Origin: Flaccisagitta enflata | Taxonomy: Eukaryota > Chaetognatha > Sagittoidea > Aphragmophora | Direction: 5' to 3' | Assembly (NCBI GenBank): GCA_965153355.1 | Contig: OZ231126.1 | Coordinates: 27,590,001-27,654,000, forward strand | DNA length: 64,000 nucleotides | In this document: in pieces, positions 55,896 through 64,000 of the stretch | Layout: each line of letters starts with the position of its first letter | Numbering within the stretch: position 1 is the first letter of the stretch | Program-made: the position numbers and the translations under genes | Notes under the pieces: generated by a model | Databases searched by the model: none | Seen by the model: only the letters and a program-made list of their open reading frames with translations | Told to the model about the DNA's origin: nothing

Positions 55896-56208
55896 AACAA
55901 GGCCAACACCTTTAAGTCGCGTGCGGGACATAAATAACTTACAATGACTATAAATGACTCAAGATGACGGTAAATGACTCAAGATGACTTAAAATGACTT
56001 GATGACTTCGAAATGATTTTAAAATTTAAAATGACTTAATAAAGATTAAAAATGACTTGAACGACAAAATTGACCTAATTGACCTAGTATGACCTAGTGT
56101 GACTTAGTATGACTTAGAATGACTTAAAGTATGGTAAAATAGTAAAGTGTGATGGACGGATGGATGGACGGACAGACAAAGCGGGGTGTAGTTGCGTAGC
56201 GCGCGACT
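55896..56208 (+). mobile_element. Family B element with ATGACTTA repeat core
   Basis: AACAAGGCCAACACC and AAGTCGCGTGCGGG lie at the 5' side. A run of TGACTTAAAATGACT-type repeats follows, then GGACGGATGGATGGACGG and AAGCGGGGTGTAG. The hairpin AGTTGCG/CGCGACT (with one G-T pair) at 56190-56208 is followed by AAAAA. The core tandem repeat is unique to this copy. Confidence 0.75.
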
Positions 56209-56762
56209 AAAAATCAATGGCAAATGTTAACTGAGATCGTCAACCTATCAGTAGAGCTTCCTCAGTTATGATTATACTGTGTAGGGCACAAGTAAATGGA
56301 AAAAATGAGAATTAGATTCAGAATGAGCTCATAAGGCCTTTAAAGCTCTTCATTTTGGTTTTAGTTTAGCAGACATACACATCTTTCAAACCTTCCGAGG
56401 GGCAGGGATTTCAACCTCAAAGTTTCCGACATGATTTTCTAACTATTCCCTGTCTTAAAGCAATCAAAATATAGAAAAAAGCAATAAATATGCATAGATA
56501 TACTTTTCTCATTTCAAGACTTACATTAACAGTTCTACGCCTAATCAAGCAAAAAAGTGGGGTTGATATTTTGAAGTGAATCAACAGCCTCTGAGATGAG
56601 ATAAAATTTGAGTTTTTAAGCTGCAGAGCTATGCACAGTGCCATTTTCCTGCACCATGCATCATGTCAATCGTGTCTTTAATCAACCCATCAGCATGTCG
56701 AATTTTTGGGCCATTCCAAGCTATGATGACTTCTTTGCCCTTTTCTTTCTTTCCTTCTTTTT
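56209..56762. other. No feature identified
   Basis: Unique sequence inside the presumed intron between the 55631 and 59670 exons. Confidence 0.35.
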
Positions 56763-57765
56763 GTCCCCGACGAAAAGTTTTCGTCGGTGACTATGAGGTG
56801 GACCTGATCGTGTAGTCTGTCTGTTTGTTTGTTTGGCGTTTAAAACCTTCTCATATTTTTTGAACCAGACTTCAGAAGTTCATGAAACTTTACCAGCACT
56901 ATTCTTATGTCAATGGGAGCTTGTGTACCAATTTTCAGAAAAATTCATTAATTTTTACTACCCTTTGCCTATTATTTTTGTAGTAATATTTTACTGGACT
57001 TAGGCGATTTACATAGGCAGAGGGTAGTAAACTTATGTGAATTTTTTTTTAATTTGGTATACAAGTAAGGGTCACTGAATAAGCAGCCCCTGCAAAATTC
57101 GAATTAAATCTGAAGTCTGGTTCATGAGATATTAGCTAATTTATTTATGCAGTAATATGTTACTGGGACTTAGGCGATTTACATAGGCAGAGGGTAGTAA
57201 ACTTATGTGAATTTTTTTTTAATTTGGTATACAAGTAAAGGATAGTAAATAAATCACCCCTGCAAAATTCGAATTAAATCTGAAGTCTGGTTTAGGAGAT
57301 ATTAGCTATTTATGTAGTGATATATGTTACTAGGACTTAGGCAGTTTACAGGCAGTGTGTTATATGAATTTTTTTATTTTGGTATTCATTTAAAGGACAT
57401 CAATTGAACAGCCCCTGCAAAATTCAATTTAAATCTGAAGTCTGATTTATGAGATATAAACATATTTATGTAGTAATATATTACTGCTGTGAGAGTGGGT
57501 GAATTGTTCATTGAGGAGATTTGCACTTTTCTCATTTACATATTGCGGATGACCATTTATTTGTTTAAAGATTTTTGTGTGATGCATTTATTAGTTAAAT
57601 ATCATTTTACATTCACTCATGTTGTTGTTCAGCTTTATAGTATTTTCATTATTACGATTTAAATGATAAACAATTACTAATTTAGTTACTTGTAATTCCC
57701 AACGCTGAACTACTTATATTCAGAAGATTTGCTCTGGTCAAAGTTCACCTTCATGGTAAAAAGGT

Positions 57766-57767
57766 TT

Positions 57768-57827
<60 letters not shown>

Positions 57828-57836
57828 ACACACGAG
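57766..57836 (+). repeat. (CA)n microsatellite
   Basis: More than 30 CA units with two CG interruptions, within family A copy 3. Confidence 0.95.
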
Positions 57837-57984
57837 AGAGCTTGTGCACGTGATACCAAGGTGCTTTTGTTTAGGGTTTTGCTGTGTGCTTCATGACTCT
57901 AAAAAATTTTTTTTTTTTTTTTTTTTAATTTTTTTTTGAAAAAATTTTTTTTTGAAATTTTTGAAAAAAAATTTTATTTTGTTG

Positions 57985-58080
57985 AAAAATTTTTTATTTT
58001 ATTTTATTTTATTTTATTTTATTTTATTTTTATTTTATTTTATTTTATTTTATTTTATTTTATTTTATTTTATTTAATTT
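57985..58080 (+). repeat. (ATTTT)n microsatellite
   Basis: About 17 pentanucleotide units in the satellite position of family A copy 3, flanked by TTTTTGAAAA-rich DNA. Confidence 0.93.
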
Positions 58081-58254
58081 GTTGAAAATTTTTATTTTGT
58101 TGAAAATTTTTTTTTAAAAATTTTTTTTTGAAAATTTTTATTTTTTTTTTTATTTTTTTTTTTTGAAAAATTTTTTTTTTTGTCGTAGATTTTCTGGAGT
58201 CGCATGATTGACGACTTCAAAATTAGTCCCAGTCGGGGACTGTAATTTTGAAGC

Positions 58255-58455
58255 TTTTTTTCTTTCTTTATTATCTTAATCTTTCCTCTGTTTCTTTCTT
58301 CCTTTTTTTTTTCTTTCTTTTTCTTTTCCTTCCTTCCTTCCTTCCTTCCTTCCTTCCTTCCTTCCTTTTTTTCTTCCCTCCCTCCCTTCCTTCCTTCCTT
58401 TCCTTTCCTTTCCTTTCCTTTCCTTTCCTTTCCTTTCCTTCCCTTCCCTTCCGAC
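58255..58455 (+). repeat. (CCTT)n and (CTTTC)n microsatellites
   Basis: A pyrimidine tract immediately downstream of family A copy 3, composed of CCTT units (58326-58367) and then TTTCC units (58398-58440). Confidence 0.94.
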
Positions 58456-59669
58456 AGGCTTACATCCCTTCCGAGGAGCGGCGCTCCCCGCTCTTCCATA
58501 ATGTGTATGTCTGTAGTTTAGTAATAATGTTGATCAATTTTTTATGAAAAAAGTAATTTTATATGTATCTGCTTAATCAATTTATGTACTTATATCATCT
58601 TAGTAACAAAATAAAAACAGTAAGAATAATTTTTCAATTGAAATTTTATTTACAAAAGAAACTTGATGTTTATTTGTAAGTGTACCAACCACTTATTTAG
58701 GAAGGTGTTTGTTGGTCAATTAGTTGGGCAGATAGTTTCCTAAATGTTTGATAAATACTTAAATATTGTATTTCTTAAGTTTTGTAAAGAAATCAATTTT
58801 CATTTTGTCCATATACTTTTGATCTAGTTGGTAGAATTTCTGCGAAAGACATAGTCACATAATTAATTTTCAAAGAGTAGATCAGTTCTTTCTCTGATTT
58901 GCTATTTTAATTTTTTTTAAATCTTTTTGTTTTGATAAATTCATCGGCATCAGAAGAGAATTTGCGTAAGCATTTGATGAGAAATATCTCCCTCTTGAGC
59001 CACTTCATCCGATCCGCATTTTCTCATCTTGAAACCAATTGCCTTAGACTCGATTATTCAAACGTTATTCAGTAAATTCCCGAATTCCTTTAACTTTTCT
59101 TAAATCCTTTTATATTCCACACTTGTGCCCCCGGCGTCCTTTGCTCCAGTCTCACCCACCCTCCTCTCCAACTTGCATTACTCTTTTCCTTTAATTTCTT
59201 TAAATTCCCTCCCTGAATTTAAAGACCTTCAGATGACAGAACAAGGAGAGATTATTCAGTCACAGTTCCCTCCCTTTTCCTTTGAAGAAAACTCTCTCTA
59301 AAATCTTCCTTTAGTTCCTTATTTTCGGTCTGTCTCACTATCTGTGTGTGTATGTGTGTGTGTGTCTGTCTGTCTTACTGTGTGTGTGTGTCTCTCTCTC
59401 TCTCTCTCTCTCTCTGTTCTGTCGACCTTGTTCCACTTTTCTGCTTTGAGTGGCCTCTTTGAAAAAGCAAATTTTGTTAAAAGTACTTAAATTTTAGAAC
59501 TTATTTTCCCCTCAACAAATTAGCAAAAAAACTCTTAGGCGAAAAGAATAGTAATATAATGCTGGAGTGGATTTAGTTACTGCCATTTTACATCGTCCTT
59601 CCTTAAATTGGATGCTCATATTTCTTCTTCGACCTGAGAGCTGACCTCGATTCCGTTTTCCACCGCTAG
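58456..59669. other. Presumed intron sequence
   Basis: No exon or transposon recognised. A GTGT/CTCT compound microsatellite lies at 59343-59413. The last 20 bases before 59670 form a good acceptor (TTCCGTTTTCCACCGCTAG). Confidence 0.5.
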
Positions 59670-59860
59670 GATCGGAATCGTCGCCCTCGCTCGGCGTAAA
59701 AAAGTTTTCACTTTCGTCCACCGGTGGCGTTACTTCACCAACTGGTTACACGTCTCGTTATACTCCAACCAATTCGTCTTCGACGTTACAATCAGGTCCC
59801 GCGGTGCCTGAAAAACCCGCGGTGCCCGAAAAACCTTCCGTGGCGGATAAATTACCTAAA
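59670..59860 (+). CDS. Internal coding exon of the unknown Ser-rich protein
   Basis: Bounded by a clear acceptor (TTTTCCACCGCTAG) and a donor (CCTAAA|GTAAGAA). Read from the third base, all 63 codons are open: SESSPSLGVKKFSLSSTGG, TSPTGYTSRYTPTNSSS, a duplicated PAVPEKP motif and SVADKLPK. It ends in phase 0. Composition (Ser/Thr/Pro, Lys) matches the 55631 exon and the junction phase agrees, so both likely belong to one gene that continues to the right. No catalytic or folded domain is seen; function unknown. Confidence 0.72.
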
Positions 59861-60691
59861 GTAAGAATATTTATCCCGACTACAAAATCTGATAGTTTGA
59901 ATATCATTAAGTTTGATACGGCCCATATGGGGCAGGGGTAGGGCTACCTTTGTTGCAACCGATCAACCGCCTGCATTTCTTTCATCCCATTGAATAAAGA
60001 TCTATTCCTCTCGCTTATGAGTAAACTCTAAAAAGGTTTGCTATTTAAGGCAAAGAAGGTCAAAAGGGAGAATCGACGGTTGGTTGAATGGAGGTATCCG
60101 ACCATCGAACTCTATCGACCGACAAGACTTCTTTTAGAACTTCTATATGCCGCTTTCATGAAAAAGAAGAAAAAAGAAAAATAAAACAATAAAACACGGC
60201 TTCCCCAGTTGCGTGCGGGTGGGCAGGGGCTGTATTTGGGGTCGCTTGATCATTTGGGCGGGAGCAGTGAGGCCAGAGACGGACGGACAGATGGACGGAC
60301 CGGTAGTAAGCGACAAAAAAATTCATTTTCAAATGCGAGAAGATGAAACGTCGGCAGAATTCTTCACTTCATTTGAATGTAGTCCCCGTCGAGCGATGAA
60401 CAAACCCAACCCAACCAAACCTGTTGTTCGTCTTTCATCTTTTTTGACGTGATGACGTCAACCCATGGGACTTGGCTACGAAATGAACTTAGGAGAAACC
60501 TCTCGGGAGAAGGGCAAAATATCGATTATTTCAGCGGGATGTATTATTTTTCGCTCATTTTTGACAAGTTGGAACTCGCTTGGTAGATCTGTTATATACC
60601 TCGGCAGTATAACGGAATGAATCTAGTTTTGTGCCTTAAATGAACGCCAAGGAAGATGATAGCGTTATTAATATTATAAGTAATGTTGATA
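59861..60691. other. Presumed intron; family B fragment
   Basis: At 60202-60315, CCCCAGTTGCGTGCGGGTGG, GGGCGGGAGCAGTGAGGCC and GACGGACGGACAGATGGACG represent a truncated + oriented family B element without the final hairpin. The rest is unique. Confidence 0.5.
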
Positions 60692-61298
60692 CAGTGGGGT
60701 TCGTGGAATAACAGCCTAAACTGGAGGAAGGTATTTAAGCGTCCTAAATTCATTTGACAAATTTGATATTTAGAATTTAAATTTTTTAATCGATGCTTTT
60801 GAGTTCTGTCCCTGAGTTTTTCGGTTGTTATGGAAACCAAAATTATTTTTTCAAACATTTGTAACCACTAGAATATCAATATTTTGACAAATATTATTAA
60901 GGAACATTGCTCAGAATTGAATTTGCTACAACTTTCCCACAGTATGTTCTGTAAGAATATTGCTCTTTTGGCCGTTGCAAGGGGGCATCACACCCAGCAA
61001 CCGCTAAATAATGCTCCCTAGCAACAGCCAAACGAGCAATATTCTTACAGAACATACTATGGGAAAGTTGTAGTAAATTCAATTCTGAGCAATGTTCCCT
61101 GATAATATTTGTCAAAATTATGATTTTCTATTACTTATAAATGTCCAAAAAAATAATTTTGGTTTCCATAGTAACCAAAAACTCCGGGACAAAAGCATCG
61201 ATTGAATAACTTACATTTCAAATATCAAGTATGTAAGAAAAAATTAAGACACTTAATACCTTCCCCCAGTCTAGGCTGTTATTCCACGAACCCCACTG
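60692..61298. mobile_element. Foldback MITE with CAGTGGGGTTCGTGG termini
   Basis: The 607-bp element has inverted arms of about 300 bp: CAGTGGGGTTCGTGGAATAA with its complement at the right, then TTTGGTTACTATGG-type, AACATTGCTCAGAATTGAAT and TCTGTAAGAATATTGCTC in mirrored order. CAGTG(G)GG ends suggest a Tc1/mariner origin. A clean TA duplication is present only on the left. Confidence 0.8.
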
Positions 61299-61496
61299 CA
61301 CATGCTCACTAAAGGGCGGTTACACAGCCACTACCAGTCGTGGACAGGTAGCAAAAATTTCTTATCTGACTTGATCATTTCCAGTAAAGGCGGCTCTCGT
61401 CGACCGGAAAAAAAATCGTAAGATTGTTTTTGTTATTTTCAGTTCCTTCTCTCTCATTTCAATTTTCTTTTCACTCTCTCATTTAGCTGCATGCAC
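61299..61496. other. No feature
   Basis: Short unique stretch between the foldback MITE and the GT microsatellite. Confidence 0.3.
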
Positions 61497-61563
61497 CTGT
61501 GTGTGTGTGTGTTTGTGTGTTTGTGTTTGTGTTTGTGTTTGTGTGTGTGTTTGTGTGTGTGTT

Positions 61564-61594
<31 letters not shown>

Positions 61595-61616
61595 GTGTTT
61601 TTGTGTGTGTGTGTGT

Positions 61617-61651
<35 letters not shown>
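61497..61651 (+). repeat. (GT)n/(GTTT)n and (CT)n microsatellite
   Basis: GTGTGTTT variants, then pure GT and CT runs, abutting a family B element at its right. Confidence 0.95.
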
Positions 61652-61653
<2 letters not shown>

Positions 61654-61663
61654 AAAAGTTGTA

Positions 61664-61873
61664 AACAAGGCTGGATACACGGCTACCCCAGTCGCGTGCG
61701 GGTGGGCAGGGGCCATAATTGAGGTCAGTGGAACATTTGGGCAGGAGCAATAAGGCCAAAACCCCCATTAACGCCAAAAAAGTAGTGTGACGGATGGACC
61801 GACGGACCGACGGACCGACGGATGGACGGACCGACAAAGCGGGGTGTAGAGTCGCGTAGCACGCGACTAAAAA
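61664..61873 (+). mobile_element. Family B element, complete reference copy
   Basis: AACAAGGCTGGATACACGGC, then CCCCAGTCGCGTGCGGGTGG, GGCAGGGGCCATAATTGAGG, GGCCAAAACCCCCATTAACG, a GACGGACCGACGGACC core and AAGCGGGGTGTAG. It ends with the perfect hairpin AGTCGCG (61850-61856) / CGCGACT (61862-61868) and AAAAA. About 205 bp without any coding frame. Confidence 0.8.
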
Positions 61874-61878
61874 TATTG

Positions 61879-62025
61879 TTTAAGTTGTGTGCCACACAAC
61901 TTAAAACCCCACTTTGTCCGTCCGTGGGTTGGTTGGTTGCTTGATCATTACGAACCATCAGACGCACCAACGGAACAATGGACGGACACTTCCTCATGTA
62001 GATTCGCTTGTCCGCGACTTAAACG
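61879..62025. mobile_element. Family B-like element with hairpins at both sides
   Basis: It begins with an 11-bp stem, TTTAAGTTGTG/CACAACTTAAA (61879-61889 and 61895-61905). CCCCACTTTGTCCGTCCG follows. The right side, CTCATGTAGATTCGC and then CCGCGACTTAAA, is another family B-type end in inverse orientation. It looks like two end modules facing each other, directly adjoining the reference copy. Confidence 0.6.
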
Positions 62026-63147
62026 GTACTTGATTTTTTTCTTATTGCCAGGGATCTTACCACATTGGAAATGAGAAAAGTTCATAAGCTAGAGCTTGAA
62101 AAAGGTTAGCCCGTAGATCTCAACAGTTCAGCTTTTGCTCTGAAGTCAAATTCAACTGCGTGTAAGATAAAATCACTACGGCCAAACGCTAGCTTCTACA
62201 ATCCCGGCAACGGCACCGGCGGATAGAGTGTTAAGTTCTGTTTTGGATTTCAAATGAAAATTAGGAGATAAAAGCACCCACGCTTTTTAATATTAAATCA
62301 ATTGACACAATGTTTCATACAATATTCTGTTCATGCGCTCAGAGTTAAAGTCCGGGGATGTAAAGGTCAACTTAAGCACAGACAGTCATATTTTTTTTTA
62401 ATCTATAGTATTTCATATGTATTATGGTCAATCTTTTTTTCATCGATGTTACTCATAAGGTTTGGCAGATATTTCACTTTTCTTACTAGACCTACTTCCC
62501 TACTCGGATGATGACTAAAGTAAAGGGGATTTTTATGAAGCAATTTTCCTTGTCATCATTGCCATCTTATTATGCTGTAGTGAGAGACGCACTAACATTA
62601 ACTCACTACGGAAACATTTTTTTTGAGGCGCCAAATGGCGTTTTGCAGATAACTGCATGCAGTCGGATTCACCTTTGGTGTTCTGATGCAATTTATACAT
62701 ATCAGCGTATCTCTTTGTCTATTTATTCGTTGGTTTTAGCCAGTCTGTCTTTCTTTCTCAACGCGTAATGATACATTGGAAAGTTAACTCTGACTTGGAA
62801 AAAATGTCGGTGGAGATGAGTTTTAGAAAGAAGTCGTAGGATAAGTGTTACCTTTTTTTCCGTCTTTTTATAATAAAAATGTTTAAACAACATCAAAACG
62901 AGTAATGCTGAAGACATATGATTTCCACAGTTGTATTCAGCGCCCTCACTTTAGTCAAATTGCTAAAAATGATTTTCGAGCGAGCTTTTTTACCCCCGCT
63001 GATATCGCCGCCTACATAAGCTGATCAAAATAGGATTCGTGATTGGCGGATTTAGGTCAAAGGTGGGATTGAATTTAACATGTTAACTAGTTAATATTAC
63101 GCATAATAACATTCCATCTCCGCTTTTTGTTTTTCCCTTCCCTCTCT
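62026..63147. other. No gene identified; presumed intron or intergenic
   Basis: A/T-rich unique sequence; the frames of 60-86 codons have no recognisable motif. Confidence 0.35.
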
Positions 63148-63190
63148 TCTACTCCACTCTTCGCTCCGCATTTTTGTAGGTAAGTAACTA
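63125..63190 (+). other. Candidate recursive (ratchet) splice site 3
   Basis: About 50 bases of almost pure pyrimidine ending CTCCGCATTTTTGTAG run directly into GTAAGTAAC (GT at 63180-63181). There is no open frame with an ATG leading into this donor, so a recursive site is the simplest reading. It lies 3.3 kb downstream of the donor of the 59670 exon, whose phase 0 would be kept through a zero-length exon. Confidence 0.5.
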
Positions 63191-63944
63191 GTCCTGAAAA
63201 TATTCTTAGATTTGTATTGCGATCAGCTTGACTCAAAGATATTGTCATGTTACGGGGTAGTTTTATTTCCTATTTATCTTGAGTTTGGTCTTTGAAATGA
63301 TATATCCACCCGAAAGATATAAATGGAGAATGAAATAATATATCTGCATGATTACAAGCCATCTGTTTCGGATTTTGATTTTTCGCATGACTTGAAAATA
63401 TATTTCTTTCACGCGTTGGGAGTTAGTGGGTGGTCGCTGCCTGCTCGGGGGAAACATATTTTCTGATAAATTCGTGTGATCCTCTCTTGTTTGTATTTCC
63501 TCTCGAATCGGTTGACGCATTAATGACTACCCCATTTGTTATCAAATCTCGAGTGTTAGATTCCTTTTTCGAGAATTTAAAGCGAGTTTGGACCAAATGA
63601 CGTCTTTTACGACTCGTTGATGGAACACTCCAACAGAGTGCTGGAAGGGTTTTATTATTTGCGGAATTTCCCTGGAAGGAAGCTGGTTTATAGTGAGTTG
63701 TTTCTTCTTGGGGCTAGGTGGGGGTATTATATTTTCGTCCAACAGACGGTAACCGGAATAACATAAGTACTTTTTTTGGACATTGTTTATCTAATGTCTA
63801 TGATTTTTTCTCAGGACATATGCTTATTCTTAGAGATAGAATGTTGGTTGTCAATCTCTTTTAGAAAAATATTTGCAGGTGACACCGCTCAGTTAGCGTT
63901 GTACTGGCTGTTAGTAAATATGTAAGGGTCGGGACGTGATACAT
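63191..63944. other. No feature identified
   Basis: A/T-rich; an 85-codon minus-strand frame lacks motifs. Confidence 0.35.
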
Positions 63945-64000
63945 GGGTGCTTCACTTAGTAAAAGTTGGTTATTTCTTTTCACCCTCTTTACTTAATATA
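63945..64000. mobile_element. MITE end (GTGCTTCAC family), cut by window edge
   Basis: GGGTGCTTCACTTAGTAAAAG and TTTCACCCTC match the terminus of the MITE at 44979-45425. The element continues beyond base 64000. Confidence 0.6.

Larger units (their letters stand above)
56763..58254 (+). mobile_element. Family A hairpin-ended element, copy 3
   Basis: The 5' end GTCCCCGACGAAAAGTTTTC, then GTCGGTGACTATGAGGTGG and a short GTCTGTCTGTTTGTTTG run, matches copies 1 and 2. Two about 220-bp units follow. The trinucleotide satellite of the other copies is replaced by (CA)n and (ATTTT)n arrays. The 3' hairpin (58215-58254, CAGTCGGGGACTG core) is partly decayed, and the preceding GTTGCG/CGCAAC stem is lost. 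T-runs flank both ends. Confidence 0.68.

Overview
The window is animal nuclear DNA, not bacterial. Coding information sits in short exons with GT...AG introns, and the recognisable proteins are eukaryotic: the ER translocon subunit TRAP-alpha and a casein-kinase-2-alpha-like kinase. The TRAP-alpha sequence, including its Ser/Pro/Arg-rich tail, looks like that of an invertebrate, perhaps an arthropod. I cannot name the species. Most of the 64 kb is repetitive: microsatellites, minisatellites, foldback elements and small non-autonomous transposons, many nested in one another.

Genes, all on the + strand: (1) 2-1970, the last four exons of TRAP-alpha (SSR1), with 3' UTR to about 2.74 kb. (2) 9036-9151, a probable Ser/His-rich first coding exon ending in a good donor. 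(3) 18564-18938, a 124-codon ORF with one N-terminal membrane segment. (4) 20275-25808, a divergent CK2-alpha-like kinase in seven recognised exons whose third intron holds a stack of nested transposons. (5) 26360-28771, an intron-free 803-codon disordered acidic/Ser-rich protein with SILK and RVxF-type protein phosphatase 1 docking motifs. (6) 55631-55829 and 59670-59860, two Ser-rich coding exons whose phases fit each other, probably the start of a gene that runs beyond the window.

Repeats: family A (3503-5630, 21931-23697, 56763-58254) has conserved hairpins at both ends, sits in T-runs, and carries a different satellite in each copy; this layout resembles non-autonomous Helentron/HINE elements. 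Family B is a set of about ten short hairpin-ended elements whose stem changes by compensatory substitutions between copies. Family C has inverted termini containing CCCC-TTC-GGGG hairpins around minisatellite cores. Further elements include hAT-like, Tc1/mariner-like and pogo-like MITEs, several with visible target-site duplications, and large foldbacks at 5.7, 16.0, 32.5, 46.7 and 60.7 kb.

The points most worth following up are the covarying terminal hairpins of family B, the satellite-bearing family A, three polypyrimidine-AG|GTAAGT sites that look like recursive-splicing (ratchet) points, a recurrent non-consensus GTTTG 5' splice site in the two recognisable genes, and the altered substrate-recognition residues of the CK2-like kinase. 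There is no evidence that the genes form one pathway; they appear to be unrelated neighbours in a repeat-rich region.
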